Source: Reinekea thalattae (GTDB lineage: Bacteria; Pseudomonadota; Gammaproteobacteria; Pseudomonadales; Natronospirillaceae). Taken from it: a DNA stretch of 64,000 bases. Positions 21,214-32,035 of this stretch are shown piece by piece (within the stretch, counting starts at the first letter, position 1; every line of letters begins with the position of its first letter). The DNA is taken from assembly GCF_008041945.1 (NCBI RefSeq), contig NZ_VKAD01000003.1:1-64000 (forward strand), in the 5' to 3' direction. A model generated the notes under the pieces. It had not been told where the DNA came from. It did not search any database and saw only the letters and a program-made list of their open reading frames with translations. Position numbers and translations under genes: made by a program.

Positions 21214-23310
21214 GTGGCTCGTAAAACTCCTTTAGCTCGATATCGTAATATCGGGATTGTGGCTCACGTTGACGCTGGTAAAACAACGACAACGGAACGC
21301 ATTCTGTTCTACACAGGTCTTTCCCATAAGATTGGTGAAGTACATGATGGCGCGGCGACAATGGATTGGATGGAGCAAGAGCAGGAGCGTGGTATTACCA
21401 TTACTTCTGCGGCGACAACCTGTTTCTGGGCCGGTATGGCACAGCAGTTCGACCAACACCGCATCAATATCATCGATACACCGGGACACGTTGACTTCAC
21501 CATTGAAGTTGAACGTTCCCTGCGTGTGCTCGATGGTGCGGTTGTTGTTCTATGTGCCTCTTCCGGTGTTCAGCCTCAGACCGAAACTGTCTGGCGTCAG
21601 GCGAACAAATATCAAGTACCGCGTATGGTTTTCGTCAACAAGATGGACCGTGCCGGTGCTGACTTTTTACGAGTTGTCGATCAGCTAAAAGAGCGCTTGG
21701 GAGCCAATGCGATTCCGGTGCAATTGCCGATCGGTGCTGAAGATGAGTTTGTCGGTGTTATCGATCTACTCAAAATGAAAGCAATATTCTGGAACGAATC
21801 AGACCAGGGTATGACTTTTGACTACAAAGATATCCCTGCCGAAATGTTAGCTCAGGCAGAAGAGTATCGCGTCAACTTAGTGGAAGCTGCGGCTGAAGCC
21901 AATGATGAGTTGATGGAAAAGTACATGGATACCGAAACGTTAACCGAAGAAGAGATCAAAATCGGTTTACGTCAACGCACGCTAGCCGGTGAAGTTGTTT
22001 TAACTCACTGTGGCTCAGCCTTTAAAAACAAAGGCGTGCAAGCTGTACTCGACAGCGTGATTGAGTACATGCCTTCACCTACTGAAGTGAAGTCTATCGA
22101 AGGTGTTCTGGACGATGAAACACCAACCACGGTTGATGTAAATGACGACGCGCCGTTTGCTGCGTTGGCCTTTAAAATCGCCACCGACCCCTTTGTTGGT
22201 ACTCTGACTTTCGTACGTGTATACAGTGGTGTATTGAAATCAGGCGATGCGGTTTATAACTCGGTTCGTGGTAAAAAAGAGCGTGTTGGCCGAATGGTTC
22301 AAATGCACTCTAATAACCGAGAAGAAATTAAAGAATTACAGGCTGGTGATATCGGTGCCCTGATCGGCATGAAAGATGTCACCACTGGTGACACCTTCTG
22401 TTCACCAGATCATATTGTTACGCTTGAGCGAATGGATTTCCCAGAGCCGGTGATATCGGTAGCGGTAGAGCCTCGTTCTAAAGCCGACCAAGAAAGAATG
22501 GGTGTCGCGTTAGGTAAGCTGGCGCAAGAAGATCCCTCTTTTAAAGTTCATACCGACGAAGAAACAGGTCAGACTATTATTGGCGGTCAGGGTGAATTGC
22601 ACCTAGATATCATCGTTGATCGTATGAAGCGTGAATTTAACGTCGAAGCTAATGTCGGTGCGCCGCAAGTAGCTTATCGTGAACGTATTCGTCAGGCGGC
22701 AGACATCGACTCTAAATTCGCTCGCCAATCTGGTGGTCGAGGCCAGTACGGTCATGTTGTTGTGCGTTTTGAACCAGCGGATGATCCGAACTCTGAAACG
22801 TTAGAATTCGTCAATGAGATTGTTGGCGGTGTGGTACCGAAAGAATTTATCCCTGCCGTTGAGAAGGGTATCGCCGAACAGATGCAAAACGGTGTCCTTG
22901 CCGGTTATCCGTTACTTGGTCTAAAAGCGACGCTACACGATGGTTCTTACCATGATGTCGACTCTAACGAAATGGCCTTTAAAGTGGCGGCATCGATGGC
23001 TGTTCGTAAGCTTGCCGACCAGGCCAACCCTGCATTGCTTGAGCCTGTTATGAAGGTTGAAGTAGTGACGCCGGAAGACTATATGGGCGATGTGATGGGT
23101 GATTTAAACCGTCGTCGCGGAATGGTTCAAGGCATGGAAGACAGCCCTATGGGTAAGGTGATTGACGCCGAAGTACCACTGTCTGAAATGTTTGGTTATG
23201 CCACCTCATTGCGTTCTATGTCTCAAGGCCGAGCTTCCTATACTATGGAGTTCAGTGAGTACGCAGAAGCCCCATCTAACGTGGTTGATGAAATCGTCAA
23301 ACGCGGCTAA
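21214..23310 (+). CDS. fusA: Elongation factor G (str operon)
   Basis: A 698-residue canonical EF-G catalysing translocation and ribosome recycling. G domain: [16 protein letters not shown] and NKMD; domain [19 protein letters not shown]-terminus: [20 protein letters not shown]. The start is GTG at 21214, 25 bases after rpsG. It is the last gene of this str operon copy: a 14-bp hairpin follows and then htpX, with no tufA. Confidence 0.98.
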   Translation: MARKTPLARYRNIGIVAHVDAGKTTTTERILFYTGLSHKIGEVHDGAATMDWMEQEQERGITITSAATTCFWAGMAQQFDQHRINIIDTPGHVDFTIEVERSLRVLDGAVVVLCASSGVQPQTETVWRQANKYQVPRMVFVNKMDRAGADFLRVVDQLKERLGANAIPVQLPIGAEDEFVGVIDLLKMKAIFWNESDQGMTFDYKDIPAEMLAQAEEYRVNLVEAAAEANDELMEKYMDTETLTEEEIKIGLRQRTLAGEVVLTHCGSAFKNKGVQAVLDSVIEYMPSPTEVKSIEGVLDDETPTTVDVNDDAPFAALAFKIATDPFVGTLTFVRVYSGVLKSGDAVYNSVRGKKERVGRMVQMHSNNREEIKELQAGDIGALIGMKDVTTGDTFCSPDHIVTLERMDFPEPVISVAVEPRSKADQERMGVALGKLAQEDPSFKVHTDEETGQTIIGGQGELHLDIIVDRMKREFNVEANVGAPQVAYRERIRQAADIDSKFARQSGGRGQYGHVVVRFEPADDPNSETLEFVNEIVGGVVPKEFIPAVEKGIAEQMQNGVLAGYPLLGLKATLHDGSYHDVDSNEMAFKVAASMAVRKLADQANPALLEPVMKVEVVTPEDYMGDVMGDLNRRRGMVQGMEDSPMGKVIDAEVPLSEMFGYATSLRSMSQGRASYTMEFSEYAEAPSNVVDEIVKRG

Positions 23311-23319
23311 TTCAGCACT

Positions 23320-23352
23320 GGCTCTTTTAGGCTAAACCAGCCTAAAAGAGCC
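23320..23352 (+). terminator. Hairpin after fusA
   Basis: GGCTCTTTTAGGCT (23320-23333) pairs perfectly with AGCCTAAAAGAGCC (23339-23352) over a 5-base loop. The stem contains its own T-run, but no long T-tract follows. It probably ends or protects the 3' end of the fusA transcript. Confidence 0.65.
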
Positions 23353-23378
23353 GCTGTTTCGAATCTTTTATTACTTCT

Positions 23379-23437
23379 AATTAATCGCAACGCCTTTTTA
23401 ATTCATAGTAACGTCTTTAATTAATAGCAGCGTCAAC
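23379..23437 (+). repeat. Imperfect 3-copy tandem repeat, ~20 bases
   Basis: Three diverged copies of AATTAATCGCAACGCCTTTTT, AATTCATAGTAACGTCTTT and AATTAATAGCAGCGTCAAC between fusA and htpX. Confidence 0.55.
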
Positions 23438-23564
23438 AAGCCTCAAGCTTGGTTTGATGTGCTTATCTATACCTATTTCTTGCGCTAGTTCGACTAAGGT
23501 GCTGCTTGATTTTTAGCGCACTGCCCACCAATTTATAGTCACGTATGATTACTTAGGAAAAACC

Positions 23565-24428
23565 ATGTTTAGAACCCTTCTTTTTTTGGCGACCAACTTT
23601 GCGATTGTCATTGTGTTGGGCATTTTCTTGAACGTCATTTTACCGATGTTTGGGATTTATATTGGCGATACCGGAGCGTTGCTGTTTATGGCGTTAGCTT
23701 TTGGTATGGGCGGTAGCTTTATTTCCTTGATGCTGTCTAAGTGGCTGGCTGTTCGCAGCTCAGGCGCTCAGGTAATTGAACAACCTCGTACAGAAAAAGA
23801 GCGTTGGTTGATTGCAACCGTGCAGCGACTTTCTCAGCAAGCGGGCATTCCTATGCCTGAGGTTGCGATCTTCCCAAGTCAGTCGATTAATGCCTTTGCC
23901 ACAGGATCGGGTAAAAATAATTCGTTGGTCGCGGTATCTAGCGGCTTATTAACGCAGATGAGCGTTGATGAGCAAGAAGCAGTGATCGCGCACGAAATCG
24001 CTCATATTGCTAATGGCGATATGATCACTATGGCGTTACTGCAAGGTGTCTTAAACACCTTTGTGATTTTCCTAGCGCGCATCTTAGCGCAGGTCATTTC
24101 AAGTGCGATTTCGCGTGGCAGTGATTCGCGTGGCTTGAGTGGTTTGGCTTACTTTGGCGTCGTCATGGTTCTTGAGATTGTCTTAGGTATTTTAGCCAGC
24201 ATTATTGCTATGTGGTTTTCTCGACAACGCGAATTCCGTGCCGATGCAGGTTCAGCAAAGCTGGTTGGAGCCGGTAAGATGATAGCGGCCTTGCAACGGT
24301 TAAAAACCAGTTCCGAGCCTGAACTGCAGGGTGAGTTGGTGGCCTTCGGCATTAATGGTAAGCGCGCCGAATTATTCGCATCACACCCTAGTTTGGATGA
24401 TCGCATAAAGGCTTTAATGCAACGTTAA
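23565..24428 (+). CDS. htpX: Membrane zinc protease HtpX
   Basis: A 287-residue M48 peptidase that degrades misfolded membrane proteins on the cytoplasmic side together with FtsH. Two N-terminal helices (about residues 5-28 and 36-57) precede the zinc motif HEIAH (H143, E144, H147). Two more helices lie near 157-178 and 194-214. The third-ligand region is [23 protein letters not shown] precedes the ATG. In E. coli htpX is induced by the Cpx response to envelope stress; a BaeSR-like system lies 5 kb downstream, but no link is visible. Confidence 0.96.
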   Translation: MFRTLLFLATNFAIVIVLGIFLNVILPMFGIYIGDTGALLFMALAFGMGGSFISLMLSKWLAVRSSGAQVIEQPRTEKERWLIATVQRLSQQAGIPMPEVAIFPSQSINAFATGSGKNNSLVAVSSGLLTQMSVDEQEAVIAHEIAHIANGDMITMALLQGVLNTFVIFLARILAQVISSAISRGSDSRGLSGLAYFGVVMVLEIVLGILASIIAMWFSRQREFRADAGSAKLVGAGKMIAALQRLKTSSEPELQGELVAFGINGKRAELFASHPSLDDRIKALMQR

Positions 24429-24621
24429 GCCTGTGTCGCACTACCTAGTCGCTGACTTGGTGGTGCGCAGAAATAGCTGTTAGCCGTTGGGTTTTTGTTT
24501 AATCACTGATGTGGGCAGAAAAAGCGGTTAAACTGATGGCTATTTGCAGCGAGCATCGCCATGTCTAGAACCTATCTTCAGTTGATAGCCAATCGTTACC
24601 AGCAGCACTTTAGCTGAGCCA

Positions 24622-26790
24622 ATGTTGCCACTTAAAGAGTTTAACCCAGAGCTGCTGGCTTCTCCGTTTGATCATCTAGGATGCTTCCAAACCGCTAAGC
24701 GCGATTGGCTAATACGGCTATATCTGCCGGATGTCAGCGCCGCTGAATTGATCGATGAAATTAGCGGGGCTTCGCTTGGTTTGTTACGCCCAGTACATGC
24801 TGCAGGATTGTTTGAATTAAATCACCAGGCAGATCAAGCACCACTTTATCGTGTTCGAATATTGCAGCCAGACTTAGGTTTGCAGTCACTTGATGCCTAC
24901 CAATTTAAGCAGCGCGCTGAGGTCGATCTATCAACAGACCGAAACAGGCTTTATCTGAACTTAGGTGCGCAACTGTGCGCGGCGCAGTGGCAGGATCAGC
25001 GAATTAACGGTGTGCGCTTTGCTGTTTATGCGCCGAACGCAGCAAGCGTTAATCTGATCGGTGATTTTAATCACTGGCATAACCAACGACACGCCATGCA
25101 GCGCTATGAAGATGGCGTTTGGCGGCTCTTTATCCCCGAAGCTGGAGTTGATGATGAGTATTGCTTTTTAATCACTGACAGTGCGGGCAATCGCTTGCCG
25201 ACTAAAACCGACCCGTACAATTTTTCCTGCACGCAACACCCTGATTTTCATTCGGTAGTGATTAACCAGCAAAGCTATGATTGGCAGGATCATAGTTGGC
25301 AAACACGTCAATTAGAGAATGTTCAAACACAGGCGATTTCGATCTATGAAGTTCATCTTGGCTCTTGGTGTCAGCCGAATGATCAGCAGGTGTCATATAG
25401 GGCGTTAGCCGAACAGCTAATTCCCTATGTTAAGCGGATGGGCTTTACTCATATTGAGCTATTACCCATTACTGAGCATCCATTTGACGGCAGTTGGGGC
25501 TACCAGCCTATAGGCCTGTTTGCGCCGACCAGTCGCTATGGCACGGTGGATCAGTTTAAGGCGTTTATTGATCAATGCCATCAGCACGGAATCGCAGTAC
25601 TGCTTGATTGGGTACCTGCTCATTTTCCAGCTGATAATCATGGTTTAGCCAAATTTGATGGCAGTGCACTTTACGAATATGCCGATCCAAGACAGGGTTG
25701 GCACCCCGATTGGAATTCTTACGTTTACGACTATTCGAGCCCTGAGGTGTGTGCTTTTCTGATCTCATCGGCATTGTTTTGGCTAGATGTCTTCCATATC
25801 GATGGTCTGCGAGTCGATGCGGTTTCTTCGATGCTGTACCTGGATTATTCAAGGCAGCCGGATGAATGGCTGCCGAATGCAGACGGTGGTAACCATAATT
25901 ACGACGCCATTGCATTCTTACAGCGGTTAAATAAAACGATAAACCAGCATTATCCAAAGGCTTTAAAAATAGCCGAAGAGTCGTCTTATTTTCAGGGTGT
26001 CACAAAAACAGTTACTGAGCAGGGTTTAGGGTTCGACTTAAAGTGGAATCTTGGCTGGATGAACGACAGCTTAGCCTTTATGGCGGAGCCGTTTGATCAA
26101 CGCGCGGCTTATCGAGAAAAGCTGACGCATGCCATCAGCTATATGGATAGTGAGCACTTCCTGTTGCCGCTGTCGCACGATGAAGTAACGCACGGCAAAG
26201 GCTCATTACTTGATCGCATGCCGGGTGACCAATGGCAAAAAATGGCCAATTTGCGCGCCTATTACGGCTTTATGTATGCGCATCCGGGTAAAAAGCTGAT
26301 GTTTATGGGTAATGAATTTGCCCATTTACAAGAGTGGTCTCACCAATCCGCCTTAGATTGGAGCTTGCTAGGCGAATTACCAACGGATCACTCGGGTATG
26401 CAAACGCTGATTAAGGATCTAAACCAGCTTTATCTCCAGCAACCGGCATTGCATGAGCTGGATAGCTCCAAGCGTGGTTTTAGTTGGTTAACCGAGTTTG
26501 ATAACGAGCGACTAATCAGCAGCTTTATACGCCGAGCTCAGGGCGAGGATGTCATTGTTGTAGTGGTTAATCTGTCGATTTGGCCGGTCGACAATTATCG
26601 CGTCGGCGTGCCCCACAAAGGCTGTTATCGGGTGATCCTTGATACTGATTCACGCTACTACAATGGCAGTAATTATGGCCGATATGATCAATACCAGAGT
26701 TTGCCTGACGCTGTTCATGGGCAGCCGATGTCGTTGAACCTGTCAGTGCCGCCGTTGGCAACACTCTACCTGAAATGGCAAGGTTGTTAG
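24622..26790 (+). CDS. glgB: 1,4-alpha-glucan branching enzyme
   Basis: A 722-residue GH13 enzyme that cuts alpha-1,4 glucan chains and rejoins them by alpha-1,6 links. It has an N-terminal domain, a CBM48 domain (about residues 115-205, VRFAVYAPNAASVNLIGDFN), the catalytic barrel and a C-terminal beta domain. Predicted catalytic residues are nucleophile D399 (GLRVDAV), acid/base E452 (IAEESS) and D520 (SHDEVTHGKGS). There is no strong ribosome binding site before the ATG. No glgA, glgC, glgP or glgX is nearby, so the enzyme is separated from the rest of glycogen metabolism. Confidence 0.95.
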   Translation: MLPLKEFNPELLASPFDHLGCFQTAKRDWLIRLYLPDVSAAELIDEISGASLGLLRPVHAAGLFELNHQADQAPLYRVRILQPDLGLQSLDAYQFKQRAEVDLSTDRNRLYLNLGAQLCAAQWQDQRINGVRFAVYAPNAASVNLIGDFNHWHNQRHAMQRYEDGVWRLFIPEAGVDDEYCFLITDSAGNRLPTKTDPYNFSCTQHPDFHSVVINQQSYDWQDHSWQTRQLENVQTQAISIYEVHLGSWCQPNDQQVSYRALAEQLIPYVKRMGFTHIELLPITEHPFDGSWGYQPIGLFAPTSRYGTVDQFKAFIDQCHQHGIAVLLDWVPAHFPADNHGLAKFDGSALYEYADPRQGWHPDWNSYVYDYSSPEVCAFLISSALFWLDVFHIDGLRVDAVSSMLYLDYSRQPDEWLPNADGGNHNYDAIAFLQRLNKTINQHYPKALKIAEESSYFQGVTKTVTEQGLGFDLKWNLGWMNDSLAFMAEPFDQRAAYREKLTHAISYMDSEHFLLPLSHDEVTHGKGSLLDRMPGDQWQKMANLRAYYGFMYAHPGKKLMFMGNEFAHLQEWSHQSALDWSLLGELPTDHSGMQTLIKDLNQLYLQQPALHELDSSKRGFSWLTEFDNERLISSFIRRAQGEDVIVVVVNLSIWPVDNYRVGVPHKGCYRVILDTDSRYYNGSNYGRYDQYQSLPDAVHGQPMSLNLSVPPLATLYLKWQGC

Positions 26791-26978
26791 ATTGGCTACT
26801 TAATTTGTGCCATCTAGCTTAAACTTATCCAGTTATAGGCCGATGAACTAAACAGTAGATTCATTCGTTAGTCGCAATTAACCTAGGCAGCGAGTTTAAC
26901 AGTCAGTTAGTGTTTGCTAGCTCACGCAAGGCGCACTAGGCTGAATAATATTCTTTTATTACAAGTTGGAGGTTGCTC

Positions 26979-27422
26979 ATGGCAACAACCGAAATGTGGG
27001 TAGTGGTGCAATTAAATGGTGAACCACTGGCTTTCCCAGCAACGCTGATTAAAGAGGTCGTGCCTTGGCAGCCACTTAATCCAGTACCAAGCCAAGCTAC
27101 CGGCGTAATGGGCATGGTAAGCCTGCGTGGTGAAACCTTAGCTGTGATGGATGTTTTGCAAATGAACGGCATTGGCAGTGTCGACGACCCAAGTTTTATG
27201 CTGGTACTAGATTTTCCTGAAAGTCGAGTCGGGTTGGCTGTAGATAAGGTTGAAGGGGTTCAGTACTTTAGTGTCGACGAAATGGATTCAAATATGGCAG
27301 GTGGCTATATTCAGGGTACGTTGACACGGGAAGATCGCCTTTATCAGATGGTGAATCCTCATGCTCTTGAGCAGTTAATGGCTCAATTTACCGATGTCGG
27401 CACACTGGAAGATACTAACTAG
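26979..27422 (+). CDS. CheW-like chemotaxis adaptor
   Basis: A single CheW domain of 147 residues, the SH3-like fold that couples receptors to CheA. It shows the pattern of family strands: VVVQLNGEPLAFPATLIKEVV, VMGMVSLRGETLAVMDV, and a closing YFKVDEM-like segment. ATG at 26979 is chosen because GGAGG lies six bases upstream. It precedes a methyl-accepting receptor by about 200 bases; an inexact terminator-like hairpin lies between, so they may be separate transcripts. No cheA, cheY or cheB is in the window. Confidence 0.85.
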   Translation: MATTEMWVVVQLNGEPLAFPATLIKEVVPWQPLNPVPSQATGVMGMVSLRGETLAVMDVLQMNGIGSVDDPSFMLVLDFPESRVGLAVDKVEGVQYFSVDEMDSNMAGGYIQGTLTREDRLYQMVNPHALEQLMAQFTDVGTLEDTN

Positions 27423-27428
27423 TATCGA

Positions 27429-27470
27429 TTAGTTAGCACTTATTAGCTTAGTTGGCGCTTATTAGTTAGT
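27429..27470 (+). repeat. 2.3-copy tandem repeat, period 19
   Basis: TTAGTTAGCACTTATTAGC (27429-27447) is followed by TTAGTTGGCGCTTATTAG (27448-27465) and a partial TTAGT. It lies directly after the CheW-like gene. Confidence 0.6.
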
Positions 27471-27568
27471 CGATATGAGCTAATTGATCTCAAGCTTGCA
27501 GTGAACCGCTGGATGTAACCTATTAGCGTTTACCCTTCCTATTTATACGTATCCAAGTTTGTCAGATG

Positions 27569-27598
27569 AGAGGCGGCCGTTTAGGACGTCTCTGTTTT
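27569..27598 (+). terminator. Possible terminator after CheW-like gene
   Basis: AGAGGCGGCC and GGACGTCTCT form a 10-bp stem with one mismatch and one G-T pair over a GTTTA loop, followed by GTTTTAT. It lies about 30 bases before the receptor gene. Confidence 0.45.
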
Positions 27599-27629
27599 AT
27601 CTAAGAACTGCTGTTTTTGAGGATGCGTT

Positions 27630-29699
27630 ATGCCGAGTCTGTTCTCAATAAAGTCTCTCCAAGAATTACCGATCAGTGTTGCAAGTAAATTAATTGCCGG
27701 CTTTGCGGCCATTGTTTTGATGCTGCTGTTTATTGCTACTCAGTCGATTAGTGATTATCACCATACCCAAAAAACAATGAAGCAGCTGGTGTCTTTGTCT
27801 GAGTCGATGTTGCAAGAAACGACGCGGGTACAATCATCACTGCTGGTTTTTTTGTCGGATTTCAAAAAAACCACCGAGCAAACCACCACCGAAGGTGTGC
27901 AGAGCGTCTTGGCTGAGGCCGATCAACAAAAGCAATTAATCCAAGCGGCATTAACTGCTGTCGCTTCCTATATCAGTCAAGATTCAAAATTTAGCTACGC
28001 CAGTGATGCTGATATTGAGCAAGAAAAGCAGGCGATAGAAACTATCTGGTTGCAGGTTGAGTCGGCAGCGTCGATCAAACGGCAACAGTTAGAGCTGGAA
28101 CAGCAACGGCAAGCGATCAGTGAAGAGTTAACTCAAGTAGAGGCGACGCTAGACGCCTATTTCGATGAACTGATCTGGAAGGCTTTTGGCGATGAACAGC
28201 TGCTGGTTCTGGCTGAGCTCTATTCTTCTTTTTTAACCAGCTTTAATGTCATCAAAGATCTCGATTTGGCTATGACGCTAGAAAATCTGAATGAGGCGGA
28301 GCAGAAGTTTGGCGATTGGCAGGCCGATCATTTGCAATATTCCTATGCCTTGTTGCAATTGGTGTATGAAAACGAAGCTTTCCGTGAAGATGCAGAATTT
28401 GTCGATCAGATGACAGCCTCGATAGAACGTTTGGTGGTTGCAGAAGATGGCTTGCTGGTGGCTCGCGCGCAGGCGATTCGTCTACAGCAGCAGGCGCAAA
28501 CCAATTTAGAGCAGGCCGATGTTAGTATCGGCGCAACCCTAGACGCGGTGATTGAATTAAACGAGCACGCAAACCTTTATTCTCAGTTAATTGCCAAAGA
28601 TATTGAGCGCAGCATGCAGCGTTCAATTTTGATGATCATGTTCAGCTCGGTGGTGGCTGTCGTAGTCTCAGTGTTGATTTCCTTACTGGTCTTACAGTCT
28701 ATTCGCAAGCCTCTGAAACTGATGATGCAAGCGTTGCGAAAGCTGGCAAATGGCGATTTGAGCTATCGCTTTAAGCGCCATAGCAACGACGAATTTGGCG
28801 AGCTTTCTGCCGCTACAGAACAGGTCAATCATCGGTTAACAGAGATGATTACTGCGATAAAGCAGGGCTCAGATCATCTATCCAAAGTCAGCGTCTCGAC
28901 ACAGGCCAGTTCCGATAAAACCTTGCAACAGGTCGAGCTGCAAGCCAACGAGCTAAACTCCATTGCCACATCGATGCAAGAAATGACGCATACCGTGACG
29001 GTTGTTGCTGACTCCGCGGTAGCCGCGAAGGAAGAGGTGGTGTTAGTCAATCATCTTTCTACTAACGCCGATCAAAATATGCGCACCGGTCAGCAGGGCA
29101 TTTCGGCGTTACGCGGGCATTTGAGTACGGCGGTCAGTCTGATTGGCCGCACCAGTGAAGCGGTAGGAAACATTGAACAAATACTATTAGTGATTCGTTC
29201 CATTGCCGAGCAAACTAATCTTTTGGCATTAAACGCAGCTATTGAGGCGGCGCGTGCGGGTGAGCAGGGCCGAGGATTTGCTGTCGTTGCAGATGAAGTG
29301 CGCAGCTTAGCCAATCGCACCGAAAGCTCGACCAGTGAGATCGATGCGCTCATTGCTGAATTAAACCGTTCGGTTATCGATGCCAGCGCGGCAATTGAAG
29401 AGGGTTCAGTGATGGCGAATGATAACGATGAGCGATTCTCTGAGTTAATGTCGATATTTTTAGAGCTGAACCAGTCGATTGAAAAACTAGGCCGATCCAG
29501 TGATCACATTGCCAATATTGCTAGCGATCAGGCGTTGACGGCAGAAGAAATTAATCAGCAGGTGGTTGCGATTTCGGATGCCGCAGAGGATGCCAAACAA
29601 GAAGTTAGTGACGTTGCTGCCAATATTGCCGATGTCGCCGAGGTCTCTGATCGGCTGCAATCAATGATCACCGCCTTTAACATAGAACGTCAGAGTTAA
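27630..29699 (+). CDS. Methyl-accepting chemotaxis receptor
   Basis: A 689-residue transmembrane receptor. TM1 is about residues 20-38. A long helical, Gln-rich periplasmic region (about 40-330) follows, then TM2 at about 332-357, a HAMP domain (about 358-410) and the cytoplasmic signalling coiled coil. The hairpin tip has the canonical [20 protein letters not shown]. The C-terminus lacks a CheR-docking pentapeptide. The periplasmic region is mostly predicted helix, like helical-bundle sensors, and gives no ligand clue. It lies 84 bases upstream of the histidine kinase gene. Confidence 0.92.
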   Translation: MPSLFSIKSLQELPISVASKLIAGFAAIVLMLLFIATQSISDYHHTQKTMKQLVSLSESMLQETTRVQSSLLVFLSDFKKTTEQTTTEGVQSVLAEADQQKQLIQAALTAVASYISQDSKFSYASDADIEQEKQAIETIWLQVESAASIKRQQLELEQQRQAISEELTQVEATLDAYFDELIWKAFGDEQLLVLAELYSSFLTSFNVIKDLDLAMTLENLNEAEQKFGDWQADHLQYSYALLQLVYENEAFREDAEFVDQMTASIERLVVAEDGLLVARAQAIRLQQQAQTNLEQADVSIGATLDAVIELNEHANLYSQLIAKDIERSMQRSILMIMFSSVVAVVVSVLISLLVLQSIRKPLKLMMQALRKLANGDLSYRFKRHSNDEFGELSAATEQVNHRLTEMITAIKQGSDHLSKVSVSTQASSDKTLQQVELQANELNSIATSMQEMTHTVTVVADSAVAAKEEVVLVNHLSTNADQNMRTGQQGISALRGHLSTAVSLIGRTSEAVGNIEQILLVIRSIAEQTNLLALNAAIEAARAGEQGRGFAVVADEVRSLANRTESSTSEIDALIAELNRSVIDASAAIEEGSVMANDNDERFSELMSIFLELNQSIEKLGRSSDHIANIASDQALTAEEINQQVVAISDAAEDAKQEVSDVAANIADVAEVSDRLQSMITAFNIERQS

Positions 29700-29782
29700 G
29701 CCAACGCCGTGCATGTTGTTTGCACATTTGTTGGTTATGCTTAGATTTATCTAACCCTTAATTTAAGCGTACAAAAAGACCT

Positions 29783-31186
29783 ATGTTTAATTCCATTCGA
29801 ACTAAGTTGTTCGCTCTTATTCTACTCACAAATGGCGTGATGGTGTTGTTGCTGTTGTCGTTCAACGCCTTCAGCTTCAATCGCAGTTTTTCCAATTACG
29901 TTGAGCAGCGCGAGCAGAAGCGGCTGTCGGTGCTGATCGAGCGTATTGCGCTGGCCTATGAAAGCGAAGGTAATTGGAAGTGGTTGCGCGATGAGCCAAC
30001 TAGCATCATTAGCTTGCTTGAAAACAGCAGCAATTCTAATAACGGTCCTCGCGTGCAAGAACGAAGCTTTCGGCCGGGATATGCAGATCAGCTGCGCATT
30101 AGGGATGCACAAGGTCGGCCTGTTTATGGTCGGCCACCGAACGGCCATAAGATCATTTGGCTGCCCATTGAAAACAGTCGCCAGCGAGTGTTTGGCCAAT
30201 TAGGTGTCGAACTCAACAGCCGCTTTGATGCGCAAAGTGACGCTATTTTTGTTAATCAGTTGCGCCAGCAGCTGTACGTTATCGGCCTGTTGGTCTTTGT
30301 AATTGCCGCAGGCTTTGCCATTCCCTTTTCAGGCTGGTTAGTGCAGCCCATTCAACGTATTACTCATGCAATGCGCCAGTTAAGTGGCGGTGATTTCAAT
30401 GTCACGGTGCGCAATGACCGTCAGGATGAATTAGGCCAATTAGCCACAGACTTTAACCAGATGGCTTTGGTGTTGCGTAAGGCTCAGAGTGATCGGCAAC
30501 AGTGGGTCAGCGATATAGCGCATGAGTTGCGCACGCCGGTAGCGGTACTGCAGGCCGATATAGAAGCGGCACAGGATGGCATCCGGCAAGTGGACGATAC
30601 TTGGTTGGCGACGCTCTACACGCATTCCGAGCGGCTCAAGCAGCTGGTCAATGATTTACACCAGCTGTCTCAATCCGATGCAGGAGCACTGAGTTACCGC
30701 TTTGAACGAGTTGATCTGCGTGAATTAACTGAGCAGGTAATCGGACAATTCAAAACTAGCTTTGAGAATCAATATATCGACGTAGTACTGAGCAGCGGCA
30801 CAGAGCTGATTGAACTGGATGGTGACGTACAGCGTTTAGCGCAGCTGTTGACTAACTTAGCGCAAAATACACTGCGTTACACCGAAGGCTCGGCACAGCA
30901 GCCAGGACAGTTACGAATAGACATCACTCAAGCCGCTGGCGATATTCAATTGCACTGGCAGGATTCTGCGCCGTCCGTTGCGCCTGAACATCTCGATAAG
31001 TTGTTTGATCGACTGTACCGAGTCGATGAGTCTCGCAGCCGGTTATCTGGTGGATCGGGCCTTGGCTTGGCGATCGCCAAAAATATTGTTGAAGCGCATC
31101 AGGGGCAGATAGAGGCCCGCCGAAGCGAGTTGGGCGGATTGTTGATCAGCCTGACGTTACCTTGCGTCAAGGAAAGCGAAAAATGA
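29783..31186 (+). CDS. BaeS-like sensor histidine kinase
   Basis: A 467-residue inner-membrane kinase. TM1 is about residues 8-30, the periplasmic sensor region 31-162, TM2 about 163-187 and the HAMP domain about 186-238. The HisKA box DIAHELRTP carries the phosphorylated His247. The ATPase domain has an N-box LAQNTLRYT and GGSGLGLAIAKNIVEAHQG. Overall layout and the PVYGRP/RQRVFGQLGVELN sensor features resemble BaeS, the envelope-stress kinase. The stop overlaps the regulator start by four bases (ATGA), so the two are translationally coupled. Confidence 0.9.
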   Translation: MFNSIRTKLFALILLTNGVMVLLLLSFNAFSFNRSFSNYVEQREQKRLSVLIERIALAYESEGNWKWLRDEPTSIISLLENSSNSNNGPRVQERSFRPGYADQLRIRDAQGRPVYGRPPNGHKIIWLPIENSRQRVFGQLGVELNSRFDAQSDAIFVNQLRQQLYVIGLLVFVIAAGFAIPFSGWLVQPIQRITHAMRQLSGGDFNVTVRNDRQDELGQLATDFNQMALVLRKAQSDRQQWVSDIAHELRTPVAVLQADIEAAQDGIRQVDDTWLATLYTHSERLKQLVNDLHQLSQSDAGALSYRFERVDLRELTEQVIGQFKTSFENQYIDVVLSSGTELIELDGDVQRLAQLLTNLAQNTLRYTEGSAQQPGQLRIDITQAAGDIQLHWQDSAPSVAPEHLDKLFDRLYRVDESRSRLSGGSGLGLAIAKNIVEAHQGQIEARRSELGGLLISLTLPCVKESEK

Positions 31187-31905
31187 ATCACATCTTAATC
31201 GTCGAAGACGAACAGCACTTAGCAGATTTAGAACGAGACTATTTAAAGCAAGCGGGCTTTGAGGTCACAGTGATTAATCGAGGCGATGAAGCCAGTGATT
31301 GGCTTCAGCAACATACGCCAGATCTGGTGGTTTTGGATCTTATGCTGCCCGGTAAGGATGGCTTGGATATCTGCAAAGAGCTGAGAAAAGTCAGCGATGT
31401 GCCGGTTATTATGACCACCGCTAAGGTTGAGGAAATCGATCGCTTAATCGGGCTAGAAATAGGTGCGGATGACTATTTGTGTAAGCCCTTTAGCTTGCGT
31501 GAGCTGGTCGCCAGAGTAAAGGCGGTGGTTCGTCGTTACGGCCACGCTGCCAAGCCAAGCCAGGTGGCAGCGCAGGAGTCATTGGTTCAGTTGTCGATTT
31601 CTGAAAACGATACTCGAGCCTGCTTTGGTGAACGTTGCACTGAATTGACCATCGTTGAAGTGAGATTGTTACTGCTGTTACGTCAGCACCCTCGGCAGAT
31701 ATTTTCTCGCGATCAAATTATTGATGGCATCTATGACGACCGTCGAGTGGTTTCAGATAGAACTGTAGATAGCCACATTAAAAAGCTGCGCAAAAAATTG
31801 AACGACATTAATCCAGAGCATAATTACATCCAGTCTATTTATGGCGCTGGCTATCGATACAATGTTGAGCCGGATGTGAGCACGTCTCAGAGCCAGGCTG
31901 AGTGA
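31183..31905 (+). CDS. BaeR-like OmpR-family response regulator
   Basis: A 240-residue regulator. The receiver domain (residues 1-120) has D52 in VLDLMLPGKDG and lysine in CKPFS. A winged-helix DNA-binding domain (about 140-230) follows, with HIKKLRKKL and the closing IYGAGYRYN. ATG at 31183 is used because it overlaps the kinase stop as ATGA; an upstream start would extend further into the kinase gene. It should act on envelope-stress genes; the Spy-like gene 130 bases downstream is the obvious candidate target. Confidence 0.92.
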   Translation: MNHILIVEDEQHLADLERDYLKQAGFEVTVINRGDEASDWLQQHTPDLVVLDLMLPGKDGLDICKELRKVSDVPVIMTTAKVEEIDRLIGLEIGADDYLCKPFSLRELVARVKAVVRRYGHAAKPSQVAAQESLVQLSISENDTRACFGERCTELTIVEVRLLLLLRQHPRQIFSRDQIIDGIYDDRRVVSDRTVDSHIKKLRKKLNDINPEHNYIQSIYGAGYRYNVEPDVSTSQSQAE

Positions 31906-32035
31906 TGCTAATGAGGTCAAATGTCAGCGCAATGGTGTTGAGGTTTCTTATTTCTTCCATATTTTGTGCAATATGTTTTCCGATACTAAGTCCTGTCGAA
32001 AGCAAAGACAGAAATAAAAACTTAGGAGAACGATT

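Noticed and set aside
24561-24617. 18-codon frame before glgB
   Set aside because: An ATG-initiated frame MSRTYLQL.. ending just before glgB. It lacks a ribosome binding site and any sign of conservation, so I do not call it.
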